55,305 bases of DNA from Bacillus mobilis (GTDB taxonomy: Bacteria; Bacillota; Bacilli; Bacillales; Bacillaceae_G), in the NCBI RefSeq assembly GCF_001884045.1, contig NZ_MACF01000122.1, positions 1 to 55,305 of the forward strand, written 5' to 3'. The notes beneath the pieces are model-generated. The model ran no database searches and was not told where the DNA came from. It saw nothing but the letters and a program-made list of their open reading frames with translations. This document shows, piece after piece, positions 40,487 to 49,523 of this stretch. The position numbers and the translations under genes were made by a program. Every line of letters begins with the position of its first letter. Within the stretch, counting starts at the first letter, position 1.

Positions 40487-42460
40487 TCACATTTTTATAT
40501 GCTGTGATAATTTATTGATGTACAGAGAACGGATTAAGAAGAAGAAAATGATCTCGATAATCCCGAATAAAGTGAGTACAATCAGTAACTCTTTTAGTAA
40601 CGAGAAAGAAAACATGCTTTGTAAAAACTTAACTGCAAATAATGTGTGAACACCAGCAACGATGTAAGGAACGAAAAATAAAATTCCTAATTGAATCGTT
40701 GCAGAACGAAACATTTCTGTTTCAGTCAATCCAAGCTTTGTAATGGTAATATATTTTTGTTTTTCACTTGTTAGATCATTGTACATACGGAAATATAAAA
40801 CGCTAGCCGCTCCGATAAAGAAAATGACCCCAAGAAATGTCCAAATAAAGAATTGAGCAACTGCATTTTCTTTATTTTGAATGAGTTGATCGGTAGCCGT
40901 ATGTATGTAGAAAGGAACGTGAGCTTTCTCTTCTGTATGCTTTTCGTAAAACTCACGTGCATCATCACTAATAACACGTAACATATTTTTTGTTGGAACG
41001 ATTGCATTTTCCCAATTTTCCACGAAGTAGTTATAAATCGTAATTGTTTCAATATGAGGAATCATATTTTCAAGTGCATTATCTTGCATAACAATGAGAT
41101 GAGGCAATGCAAATGAGGGTTCTATTCCTTTATTAATAAACCCTTTAATATGAAATTCTTTTTTATTAGAGCCAAGTGTAATCGTATTTTGTTTAGCAAA
41201 TGGGTTTGATACAAGATTTAATAGTTCTGGCGCATAGCGAGAAATAATGTAAACTTGGGTAGAATCAAGAGTAACTACTGGTCTATTTAATTGTTTAGCA
41301 ATTGCGTTATAATCACTCATTTTCATTAGGACAATATCTTCTTTTAGCGCTGTATCTTTTAATACTGTAAATTTATATTTTTTGTAATCGAAATTGCTAT
41401 TTGTAAGCTCGGTCTCAATCGTATGAATATGTTTTTGTTCAAGTGCATTCTCTCCCTCAGATGTATATGTGAAGGGAAAAGGGTATTCCCCTAGTATCGA
41501 TGCTTTCGTACTATTATTAGCAGCGAATAATCCAATAATAATCGTAAATGCAAGTGCAGATAACATAGAAACGATAAAGAGTACATTAATATTACTACGG
41601 GTACGAGCAACTAAGTCTGAAATCCATAACATATTTATTTGTTTCAAATAAAACTTTCTGCGCTTCTTTAAAATATAAATAAAAAGAAGAAATGTTTGTG
41701 AAAAGAATAAATATGTCCCGACTATTACGAGTGGTAAAATAGATAACATAATGAAAAAGACAGAACCATTTTGTACATTTTCTGTCGTTACGTAGCCTCG
41801 CGGATAACCAGCGATGTAATAACATAGCCCTAAACAAAGTAAAGCAAATAAAGAGATGAGTATAGACGGCCTTTTTTCTGCCGTCATTTTTTTGTTCCCT
41901 TTTATAAGATGGACTGTTTTACGAGTACGAATAAACATTGGTGTAAACGTAGAAACGATTAAAAATAAAATGATAAACGTTACGGTTGTAACGATAATCG
42001 CCTCTGTTGGCCAATATAAATAGAGACCTTTCGCACTTGTTAATTTCGAAGTGACTAATAAGAAAAAGTTAGAAAATACAAGACCACCTTGAATGCCGAT
42101 AAAGATAGACAATATCCCGATGATCATGTTTTCAATAAATAACAGTCTTTTTAATTGTCTCTGTGAAATACCGAGAATCGTGAGTATCCCGAATTGCTGT
42201 TTCCGTACATTTAAAAATGTTCCAATTGAATATAAGAGAAAGAAGAACGAGAACATAACGATAACAAACTGTGCTGTACTAGCTAAGTTCATTAGAGGAT
42301 CACGTTCTTGAAAGTTTTGTACATGTTGTAAGCGCGGATGATACGCGTATACAGTAAAGGAAAAGAAAACCATGATAGAAAAAGCACTACTTACAAAATA
42401 AGCGAAATATGCTTTAGAATTACGCGAGACATTTCTAAATGCAAATTGCCAAAATGTCAT
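40487..42460 (-). CDS. BceB-type ABC transporter permease 1
   Basis: 657 residues, FtsX-like. About ten membrane segments with a large extracellular part (about 310-515) between segments 7 and 8, the layout of BceB-type peptide-antibiotic detoxification/sensing permeases. Starts MTFWQFAFRNVSRNSKAYF. Its ATG overlaps the stop of the ATPase gene by four bases, so it is the canonical partner of that ATPase. It is the most divergent of the three paralogues in this cluster. Such transporters both remove and sense antimicrobial peptides such as bacitracin with their kinase; the peptide recognised here is unknown. Confidence 0.9.
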   Translation of the reverse strand: MTFWQFAFRNVSRNSKAYFAYFVSSAFSIMVFFSFTVYAYHPRLQHVQNFQERDPLMNLASTAQFVIVMFSFFFLLYSIGTFLNVRKQQFGILTILGISQRQLKRLLFIENMIIGILSIFIGIQGGLVFSNFFLLVTSKLTSAKGLYLYWPTEAIIVTTVTFIILFLIVSTFTPMFIRTRKTVHLIKGNKKMTAEKRPSILISLFALLCLGLCYYIAGYPRGYVTTENVQNGSVFFIMLSILPLVIVGTYLFFSQTFLLFIYILKKRRKFYLKQINMLWISDLVARTRSNINVLFIVSMLSALAFTIIIGLFAANNSTKASILGEYPFPFTYTSEGENALEQKHIHTIETELTNSNFDYKKYKFTVLKDTALKEDIVLMKMSDYNAIAKQLNRPVVTLDSTQVYIISRYAPELLNLVSNPFAKQNTITLGSNKKEFHIKGFINKGIEPSFALPHLIVMQDNALENMIPHIETITIYNYFVENWENAIVPTKNMLRVISDDAREFYEKHTEEKAHVPFYIHTATDQLIQNKENAVAQFFIWTFLGVIFFIGAASVLYFRMYNDLTSEKQKYITITKLGLTETEMFRSATIQLGILFFVPYIVAGVHTLFAVKFLQSMFSFSLLKELLIVLTLFGIIEIIFFFLIRSLYINKLSQHIKM

Positions 42461-43209
42461 CCACGTCTTCCTCCTAATAATGCTAAAACATCTAATATTT
42501 CTTGATAAAACTTCTCACGATATAGTCCGCGGTGTAGTTCGTTGTAAAGCTCGCCGTCTTTAATGAAAATGACACGATTACAATAACTTGCTGCGAACGG
42601 ATCGTGAGTAACCATTAAAATTGTTGCATCTTCTTCTTTATTCAATTTCGTAAATAGCTCCATTACGTCAATTGCTGCTTTTGAATCTAAGTTTCCTGTC
42701 GGTTCATCGGCAAGTAGAAGTGACGGATGATGAATAACAGCACGTGCTACTGCAGTACGCTGTGCTTGTCCTCCAGAAACTTCAAAAATACGTTTGTTCA
42801 AAATGTGATCAATTCCAAGTTTTTTTGAAATGTTATCAAGTTTTTCGTCCATTTCTTTTAATGGAACATTATCCAATGTTAAAGGTAGTACGATATTTTC
42901 ACCGATTGTTAGTGTATCTAGTAGGTTAAAGTTTTGGAAAACAAATCCTAACTCTTGGCGGCGGAAAATAGCTAATTTCTCTCTACGAAATGTGTGCGGT
43001 TTTTTTCCGTTAATCACGACATCACCAGAGGTAGGGGAATCAATTGTAGAGATAACGTTTAAAAATGTAGATTTACCGCTACCAGATGGTCCCATGATAG
43101 CGACAAATTCGCCTTTATCTACATGTAAATTTATATTTTTTAAAGCAGTATGAGGGACTTTTCCTTCATACACTTTTGAGACGTTTTTTATGTGTAAAAC
43201 TTCTTCCAT
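42457..43209 (-). CDS. BceA-type ABC transporter ATPase
   Basis: 250 residues from the ATG at 43209, with GGTGAT upstream; the longer frame to 43218 starts at the GTG inside that SD. Walker A GPSGSGKS (40-47), Q-loop FVFQNFNLLD, signature VSGGQAQR, Walker B LLLADEPTG, H-loop MVTHD. It is the only ATPase in the cluster although three permeases are present. BceA dimers serve one permease at a time, so one ATPase may energise all three, or it may be dedicated to permease 1 with which it overlaps. Confidence 0.94.
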   Translation of the reverse strand: MEEVLHIKNVSKVYEGKVPHTALKNINLHVDKGEFVAIMGPSGSGKSTFLNVISTIDSPTSGDVVINGKKPHTFRREKLAIFRRQELGFVFQNFNLLDTLTIGENIVLPLTLDNVPLKEMDEKLDNISKKLGIDHILNKRIFEVSGGQAQRTAVARAVIHHPSLLLADEPTGNLDSKAAIDVMELFTKLNKEEDATILMVTHDPFAASYCNRVIFIKDGELYNELHRGLYREKFYQEILDVLALLGGRRG

Positions 43210-43229
43210 AGTAATCACCTTTCTATCCT

Positions 43230-45185
43230 TTAAAACTTAATATGTTGTGATAATTTTTGCATATAGAAGGAACGAATTAAAAGGAAAAATATCACTTCAA
43301 CTGTTCCAAAAATCATCAGTACGACTGTAATCTCAGCGAAGAACGAGAGATGTAAAACTTCTTGTAGCATCTTTGTTGCAAACATCGTATGAATAGATGC
43401 CATAATGTATGGAACAAAGAAAAGAATCGCAAGTTGAATTGTAGCAGATCGTTTCATCTCAGCTTCTGTTAAACCGATTTTTGTAATCGTTACATACTTT
43501 TCTTGCTCGTTTGTTAAATCGGTATACATCCTGAAATAAAGAACACTGCCAGCACCAATAAAGAAAATAACACCTAAGAAAGTACCAATTAAGAAGAACG
43601 AAGCGACATTTTGTTTTGTTGTGTATAGAGAATCGCTTGCTTCACTTGCATGGAAAGGCTTGTGATCTGCTTGAATGTTGTTCGCATCGGTATTAATTTT
43701 GTCTATGAATGCCGAGCCGATGTTATTAGCCTTTTCCCAGTCTTTAACTTTAAAGCTATATACACTCATCTGTTTTGAAACGGATGATAATGCCTCTACA
43801 TTTTCATCAGATAATACGAGTAATTGTGATATTAATCGATTTGGGAATGGGTTATAACTTTTATATTCTTTTATATGTAACTGCAAAAAATTTTGGTTTA
43901 GCGTAAGAGTATTTCTCGTTTTTTGATCATGAAGTGTTTCAAAAACTTGATTATCTAAATCTTTAATAAGAACATAAGATTCATTATTCTTCACGTGAAG
44001 ATTTTCCCAGTTTAATGCTTTAGCAAGTATATTATAGTCACTTTGTTTAATTGCATAATAGAGCTGCGGTGTTCCTTCTGCTGAAGATACTTCATATATA
44101 TCCGTTTTAAATTGTTTATAAGTAAATTGCTCTTCGTTAAACTTTTGTTTTAGCCAATTTAAATGTTCATCTGCTAACGTATTTTCAGTATGTGATAAAT
44201 ATGTAAAAGGAAAAGGATTTTCCCTTACTGCATCAAATTTTGTGAATTTCCCAAAACCGTATAAGAATGTAATCATAGTAAAAGCGAGTGTTGATAGCAT
44301 TGCTACAATAAAGAGCATGTTAATGTTTGTCCGAATGCGCGCTGCTAAATCAGAAATCCAAAGCATATTCGTACGCTTCATATAAAATGTTCTTCGTGTT
44401 TTTAATATACGAATGAGTAAAAAACTAATTTGTGAAAAGAAAAAGTATGTTCCGGCTGCAACAAGTGACGGAATGAGAAATATACTGGTGGCGGCGTACA
44501 AAAGCCCAACTATGTCGCCAAGCGATATGAAATATATCGGATTTGCTGCTAGTACGTACCCAGATATTAAACATGTCGCACCAAATAGAGAGATGAGCAC
44601 GGACGCTTTTCTTTCTTTTTGTTTTGTTCCTTCTTTTAAAAGACGTACAGCCTTTCTCGTCCGAATGAGCATCGGTGTAAAAGATGAGACGAGAATGAAG
44701 AGTCCAAGAAAGATGATCATGGTTAAAATAATGGCACCCGTTGGCCAATATAAATATAAACCAGGTACATGCGTAATTTTTGCGGTAACTAATAAAAAGA
44801 ACTGCGAGAAGACAAGTCCAAGTTGAATACCGAAAAATATGGAAAGAACACCAATTAGCATGTTTTCTAGAAAGACAAGTCTCTTTAATTGCTTTTGAGA
44901 TATACCAAGTACTGTTAAAATCCCAAATTGCTTCTTTCGTACTTTTAAGAAAGTACCGATTGAATATAGTAAAAAGAAAAACGAAAAGAATACAATGACA
45001 ACTTCTGAAATTGTCATTAATATGTTCAGAGCAGCATTCACGCCTGTCATATGCAATTTAGGATGAAATAAATAAACTGCAAACGAGAAAAAAATTGCAA
45101 TGGAAAACGCACTACTTACAAAATAGGCGAAATAAGCTCTGGCGTTCCGCGTTACGTTTTTAAATGCAAACTGCCAAAATGTCAT
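43230..45185 (-). CDS. BceB-type ABC transporter permease 2
   Basis: 651 residues, same architecture as permease 1, starting MTFWQFAFKNVTRNARAYFA. Near-identical to permease 3 in the cytoplasmic and membrane parts (for example LRIRT/LASRIRSNINMLFVVAML and GSVLYFRMYTDLT) but clearly different in the extracellular domain (about 315-515). This is what a recent tandem duplication under pressure to bind different peptides would look like. It lies 20 bp upstream of the ATPase start; GGTTCAGGTGA precedes the ATG. Confidence 0.9.
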   Translation of the reverse strand: MTFWQFAFKNVTRNARAYFAYFVSSAFSIAIFFSFAVYLFHPKLHMTGVNAALNILMTISEVVIVFFSFFFLLYSIGTFLKVRKKQFGILTVLGISQKQLKRLVFLENMLIGVLSIFFGIQLGLVFSQFFLLVTAKITHVPGLYLYWPTGAIILTMIIFLGLFILVSSFTPMLIRTRKAVRLLKEGTKQKERKASVLISLFGATCLISGYVLAANPIYFISLGDIVGLLYAATSIFLIPSLVAAGTYFFFSQISFLLIRILKTRRTFYMKRTNMLWISDLAARIRTNINMLFIVAMLSTLAFTMITFLYGFGKFTKFDAVRENPFPFTYLSHTENTLADEHLNWLKQKFNEEQFTYKQFKTDIYEVSSAEGTPQLYYAIKQSDYNILAKALNWENLHVKNNESYVLIKDLDNQVFETLHDQKTRNTLTLNQNFLQLHIKEYKSYNPFPNRLISQLLVLSDENVEALSSVSKQMSVYSFKVKDWEKANNIGSAFIDKINTDANNIQADHKPFHASEASDSLYTTKQNVASFFLIGTFLGVIFFIGAGSVLYFRMYTDLTNEQEKYVTITKIGLTEAEMKRSATIQLAILFFVPYIMASIHTMFATKMLQEVLHLSFFAEITVVLMIFGTVEVIFFLLIRSFYMQKLSQHIKF

Positions 45186-45214
45186 TCACCTGAACCTCCA
45201 AATAGAGTTAATGT

Positions 45215-45252
45215 GAAAGGAGTATGAGAAGATTTTTCCTCATACTCTTTTC
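45215..45252. other. Intra-operon hairpin between permeases 3 and 2
   Basis: GAAAGGAGTATGAG (45215-45228) pairs with CTCATACTCTTTTC (45239-45252), 14 bp with one G-T pair. On the minus strand no T run follows, so it is not a good terminator in the direction of the genes; an RNA stability or processing role is possible. Its core GTATGAG/CTCATAC is the same as in the hairpin at 47274. Confidence 0.6.
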
Positions 45253-45257
45253 ATTTT

Positions 45258-47228
45258 TTAAAACTTAATATGTTGTGATAACTTCTGCATATAAAGGGAA
45301 CGAATTAATAAGAAAAAGATGATTTCAACCGTTCCGAAAATGACAAGTACAACCGTAATTTCAGCAAATAGTGATAAATTGATAACATCTTGTAACATCT
45401 TTGTTGCAAACATCGTATGAATGGAAGCCATAATGTATGGCACGAAAAATAAGATTCCAAGTTGAATGGTCGCTGAACGTTTCATTTCTGATTCTGTTAA
45501 ACCAATCTTCGTAATCGTTACATACTTCTCTTGCTCAGTTGTTAAATCTGTATACATCCGGAAGTACAGTACACTGCCAGCGCCAATAAAGAAAATAATT
45601 CCTAGGAATGTCCCGATGAGGAAATAGGAAGCACTTCCTGATTTGATTTTGTATAGGGAATTTCCCGACTCAAAAACACGAACGATGCTTCCTTCATGCT
45701 TGATACTGTTGCGATCTTTATCGGTCCGTTTTACAAACTCATCAGCAATAGCATATGTATTCTCCCAGTTTTTTACGTTGTAATTATAGGCCGTTACATG
45801 TTTTGTATTATTTTGTAAACTATTAATGGCGAAATCAGGTACTACAAACGTTTCATACGCAAAAGTAGCCGGAAGAGCACTAGTTACCTCAAATCCTTTT
45901 ACATGTAGCCTATCATTTGTGTTAGCGAGTGTAATGTGTTGACTATTGTAATTTGGATCAAGTGCACTAAACAACGGGAAATATGAAGTTCCAGATAATA
46001 CGTATGTTTCATTGTCGTTCACAAATAGTTGTTTTAAATGTAATGACGTAGCAAGCTTATTATAGTCACTTTGCTTTATTGCAAATGTGTCGTAATACAT
46101 TTCTGTACTCTGTTCCGTTTTTACAGGTGTGTTATATAAATCTACTTTAATTTTATCGTACGAAAACTGTCCATCTTGTAATTGTTTTTCTAGCCAATTC
46201 AAGTGCTGGGCAGTAAAAGGATTCGCATCATATGAGAAATAAGAAAATGCGAACGGCGAATTACGTTCAACATCAAGTTTCATGAATTTCCCGACTCCAT
46301 ATAAAAAAGTAATCATCGTAAATGCGATTGTAGATAGCATTGCTACAACGAAAAGCATATTAATATTTGATCGAATACGGCTAGCTAAGTCTGAAATCCA
46401 AAGCATATTAATACGCTTCATATAAAACTTTCGTCTTTTTTTCAAAAGATGAATGAGTAAGAAACTAGTTTGTGAAAAGAAGAAATACGTTCCGATTGAA
46501 ACGAGCGCCGGAATGATAAAAATACTAGAAAACATATAAACCAGCCCTAATTGCGGATTTAATGATACGAAATATGTTGGTTTACTTGCTAGAACATAGC
46601 CCCCTATTAAACATATGGCACCAAATAGAGAAATCAGTATAGATGGCTTTCGCTCTTTTGGGTTCCCACCATTTGGTTTTAAAAGGTGTACTGTTTTTTT
46701 TGTTCGAACGAACATCGGTGTAAGTGCAGATACGACAATGAAAAGACTAAGAAAAACAATTGTCGTTAAAATGAAAGAATCTGTTGGCCAGTATAAATAT
46801 ATCCCTGGTACGTGCGTAATTTTAGCTGTCACTAATAAGAAAAATTGTGAAAAGACAAACCCAAATTGCATTCCGAAAAAGATAGATAAAATACCGATTA
46901 ACATATTTTCCATAAAAACGAGACGATGTAATTGCTTTCTCGATATTCCTAAAACGGTCAAAACGCCGAACTGTTTTTTTCGTACCTTTAAAAAGGTACC
47001 GATGGAATATAGTAAAAAGAAGAAAGAAAAGAAAACAATTACTACTTCTGAAAATATCATCAGTCCTGAAACTTCAGAAATCAGATTGAAGTTTTGTAAT
47101 TTCGGATGAAATAAGTAAACTGCAAACGAAAAGAAAACAGCAATGGAAAAAGAACTACTTACAAAGTAAGCAAAATAGGCTCTTGAATTGCGCGTTACGT
47201 TTTTAAAGGCAAACTGCCAAAATGTCAT
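45258..47228 (-). CDS. BceB-type ABC transporter permease 3
   Basis: 656 residues, starting MTFWQFAFKNVTRNSRAYFA, with about ten membrane segments and a large extracellular domain (about 315-520). Closest to permease 2. First of the three permease genes in transcription order, 94 bp after the kinase gene and behind a terminator-like hairpin; GGGAGGTAC precedes the ATG. Its separation from the kinase by a hairpin suggests that transporter and regulator levels are set separately. Confidence 0.9.
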   Translation of the reverse strand: MTFWQFAFKNVTRNSRAYFAYFVSSSFSIAVFFSFAVYLFHPKLQNFNLISEVSGLMIFSEVVIVFFSFFFLLYSIGTFLKVRKKQFGVLTVLGISRKQLHRLVFMENMLIGILSIFFGMQFGFVFSQFFLLVTAKITHVPGIYLYWPTDSFILTTIVFLSLFIVVSALTPMFVRTKKTVHLLKPNGGNPKERKPSILISLFGAICLIGGYVLASKPTYFVSLNPQLGLVYMFSSIFIIPALVSIGTYFFFSQTSFLLIHLLKKRRKFYMKRINMLWISDLASRIRSNINMLFVVAMLSTIAFTMITFLYGVGKFMKLDVERNSPFAFSYFSYDANPFTAQHLNWLEKQLQDGQFSYDKIKVDLYNTPVKTEQSTEMYYDTFAIKQSDYNKLATSLHLKQLFVNDNETYVLSGTSYFPLFSALDPNYNSQHITLANTNDRLHVKGFEVTSALPATFAYETFVVPDFAINSLQNNTKHVTAYNYNVKNWENTYAIADEFVKRTDKDRNSIKHEGSIVRVFESGNSLYKIKSGSASYFLIGTFLGIIFFIGAGSVLYFRMYTDLTTEQEKYVTITKIGLTESEMKRSATIQLGILFFVPYIMASIHTMFATKMLQDVINLSLFAEITVVLVIFGTVEIIFFLLIRSLYMQKLSQHIKF

Positions 47229-47273
47229 AATATGTACCTCCCGCTAGAAGGCAAATATGTAGTTTTATTGCAA

Positions 47274-47305
47274 AAAATGTATGAGAGTGCGTTCTCATAC
47301 ATTTT
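47274..47305 (-). terminator. Terminator/attenuator between kinase gene and permease 3
   Basis: AAAATGTATGAGA / TCTCATACATTTT, 13-bp stem with 6-nt loop; on the minus strand it is followed by six T's counting the stem end. It would end the regulator-kinase transcript, wholly or in part, ahead of the three permeases. Confidence 0.75.
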
Positions 47306-47322
47306 GCTAGCATATGTTAGGG

Positions 47323-48345
47323 TCATGCTTCTGTCACCTGCTCTGTATGCTCTGCTTGATTATTTGCAGCGTTGTGGAAGATGATTTTAATCGTCGTTCC
47401 TTTACCAACTTCAGAGTCTAGTTTCACAGAGTGACCTAAATAATCACAAATTTTACTTACAATATACAGTCCCATACCAGTAGACTCTCCGAATGCGCGA
47501 CCATTTTTCCCAGTGTAAAACGGTTCAAATACTCTTCGAAGATCTTCTTGCGGAATACCAACACCTTCATCGCGAACTTCTAAAATAATATCTTTTCCGT
47601 TTCGGTAAGCAGATAAGAAAACTTTCTTTCCACGCTCACCAGAGTAACGAACGGCATTTGTCATTAACTGATAAATGATGAATTTTAGCCATTTCGCATC
47701 AGAAGCAACCTTTAAATCGGAATGAACTTCTAAAACAGGAAAGACGCCGTTTCGAATAAATAATTCTTTTAATCCGTTAATATTTTTTGTTACCGCATCT
47801 TTTAATGAAATCGTCTCAACATGGAAATCTTCATGGAAGTTATTTAATCTTGCCATATATAAAGCCATATCGAGTCCTTGATTTAATCGTTCTAATTCTT
47901 TTTTGTATTTCGGAATCAAATGTTCATCTTCCATTTCGAGCACCATAAGCTGCATAACAGAAACTGGTGTCTTCATTTGATGCACCCAGTGGTTAATAAA
48001 TAATTGATGTTCTTGTTGTTTTACTTCATACGATTGTAGTTCTTTTTGGAATAGACGATATTGCGTGCGCACGAGTTCATTTACACCGTGAGGCATCGGA
48101 GCAGTTGCTCTTTCAATAAACGCATCTTCCATTTTCTCTGGTTGCTCACTTAATCTATGGTACATTCTACGATTGCGAACGTAACGATAAGCGAGGAAAC
48201 AAATGAATAAATATAAACTTAAAACGACGAAGTAAAATTTATTATTTTGAAATCCATCTACTGCATCGTAAAGAACGAAGATGATCCCGAAGTTTAATAC
48301 GTATAGTAGAAAAAATGCAAAATGATCACGTAAAAATAGCTTCAT
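47323..48345 (-). CDS. Intramembrane-sensing histidine kinase, BceS-like
   Basis: 340 residues. Two transmembrane helices (about 10-27 and 38-56) have only some ten residues between them, so there is no extracellular sensor domain. H-box His122 is in INHWVHQMKTPVSV; N-box IIYQLMTNAVRYSG; G-box region GESTGMGLYIVSKI. BceS-type kinases do not detect the peptide themselves but read transport activity of their BceAB partner. Here three permeases are available as possible sensors. Two bases separate it from the regulator gene. Confidence 0.93.
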   Translation of the reverse strand: MKLFLRDHFAFFLLYVLNFGIIFVLYDAVDGFQNNKFYFVVLSLYLFICFLAYRYVRNRRMYHRLSEQPEKMEDAFIERATAPMPHGVNELVRTQYRLFQKELQSYEVKQQEHQLFINHWVHQMKTPVSVMQLMVLEMEDEHLIPKYKKELERLNQGLDMALYMARLNNFHEDFHVETISLKDAVTKNINGLKELFIRNGVFPVLEVHSDLKVASDAKWLKFIIYQLMTNAVRYSGERGKKVFLSAYRNGKDIILEVRDEGVGIPQEDLRRVFEPFYTGKNGRAFGESTGMGLYIVSKICDYLGHSVKLDSEVGKGTTIKIIFHNAANNQAEHTEQVTEA

Positions 48346-48347
48346 GC

Positions 48348-49043
48348 TTATTCACTCCAAGTTGCGTTAAAACGATAACCAAGTCCACGTACTGTTTCAA
48401 TAGCATTTTCAATACCAAGCTCATTGAACTTTTTACGAAGACGCGTAATGTTTACGTTTAATGTATTTTCCTCAACGAAGCTTTCGTCATCCCATAGGGC
48501 AGCTAGTAAATCTTCACGGCTCGCTGTACGAGGGAATTTAGATAATAACATTTCTGCTAAAATCGCCTCTTTCTTCGTTAAAAGAACTTGCTCAGCTCCG
48601 AAATGAATTTCTGGACGCTCTGGGAATAATTTTAGTCCTTCTACTTCAACGATACGTTCAGAAATATTTGGCGCATAATCACCGTAAATACGGCGTAATT
48701 GTCCTTTAATTTTCGCCATTACAACGTCGTAGTGGAACGGTTTTGTAATATAATCATCCGCACCGCTTTCAATCGCCATAATTTGTTCCATCTCACCAGC
48801 ACGTGCTGAAATGAAAATAATTGGACAAGTAGATTCATGACGAATTTGACGGCACCAGTAGAATCCATCGAATTTCGGTAAGTTTACATCAAGTAAAACA
48901 AGGTGTGGTTTCACTGCGTTAAACGATTCCATAATATCATCGAAGTTCTCTGCAACAACAGCTTCATAGCCGTATTTTTGAATGTGAGATTGTAGTAATG
49001 ATGAAATATTTGGATCGTCTTCAACGATTAAAATTTTATACAT
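48348..49043 (-). CDS. OmpR-family response regulator, BceR-like
   Basis: 231 residues from the ATG at 49043, which follows AGGAGG; the frame extends to 49088 without an SD. Receiver with acidic Glu8/Asp9-Asp10, phospho-acceptor Asp52 (LLDVNLPKFDG) and ITKPFHYD; a winged-helix DNA-binding domain occupies about 130-228 (NTLNVNITRLRKKFNELG). Together with the kinase it forms the BceRS-type system. Its own promoter could not be fixed. Boxes of the BceR type are seen not here but upstream of the second BceAB operon at 51266-51410. Confidence 0.93.
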   Translation of the reverse strand: MYKILIVEDDPNISSLLQSHIQKYGYEAVVAENFDDIMESFNAVKPHLVLLDVNLPKFDGFYWCRQIRHESTCPIIFISARAGEMEQIMAIESGADDYITKPFHYDVVMAKIKGQLRRIYGDYAPNISERIVEVEGLKLFPERPEIHFGAEQVLLTKKEAILAEMLLSKFPRTASREDLLAALWDDESFVEENTLNVNITRLRKKFNELGIENAIETVRGLGYRFNATWSE

Positions 49044-49176
49044 ATGTATATTCCTCCTAAAAAAACAATTGTAGCTATAGTGTATCATGTGTTTCGAGTC
49101 TTTTCATTATGTTGAAAAATAAGCTAGTAAACAGTATAGGTCAAAAGTGAGAAAAGTAAAAAGGGCGTATAGATAA

Positions 49177-49225
49177 TTGACAATTAACTAAAATTATTTT
49201 AACATTTAGATAAATATCTAAATGT
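49177..49225 (+). promoter_or_regulatory. sdpRI promoter and dyad operator
   Basis: TTGACA (49177-49182), 17-bp spacer and TAACAT (49200-49205) form the promoter. A perfect dyad, ACATTTAGATA (49202-49212) and TATCTAAATGT (49215-49225), two bases apart, starts inside the -10 and covers the predicted start of transcription. This is the expected place for autorepression by the ArsR-type protein encoded next. Confidence 0.8.
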
Positions 49226-49250
49226 CTAATTAGTGAAGGGAAGAAAGACA

Positions 49251-49523
49251 TTGAATCAAGCATTTAAAGCATTAGCAGACCCAACAAGGCGAAAAATTTT
49301 AGATTTATTAAAAGAAGGCGATTTAACCGCTGGGGAAATTGCTGAACATTTCAATATGACAAAGCCAAGTATTTCACACCACTTAAACGCACTTAAAAAT
49401 GCTGAACTTATTCAAGATGAAAAAAAGGGGCAATTCGTTATGTACTCTTTAAACACAACTGTATTTCAAGATTTGTTGACTTGGGTGTTCACATTTACGA
49501 ATAAGGGGGAAGAGGGGAAATGA
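49251..49523 (+). CDS. sdpR: SdpR-like ArsR-family autorepressor
   Basis: 90 residues from TTG 49251, so that the protein begins MNQAFKALADPTRRKILDLL as SdpR of B. subtilis does (MNNVFKAISDP...); the GTG at 49233 would add six residues. Winged helix: LTAGEIAEHFNMTKPSISHH. In B. subtilis SdpR represses sdpRI and is drawn to the membrane by SdpI when toxin SdpC is bound. Overlaps the next gene by four bases (ATGA). No metal-binding cysteine pair is visible, in keeping with SdpR rather than a metal sensor. Confidence 0.85.
   Translation: MNQAFKALADPTRRKILDLLKEGDLTAGEIAEHFNMTKPSISHHLNALKNAELIQDEKKGQFVMYSLNTTVFQDLLTWVFTFTNKGEEGK

Noticed and set aside
46615-47109. 164-residue plus-strand ORF inside permease 3 (and a similar 137-residue one at 44413-44826)
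   Set aside because: Both are antisense shadows at the same place in two paralogous permease genes; their similarity follows from the paralogy, and no SD is present.
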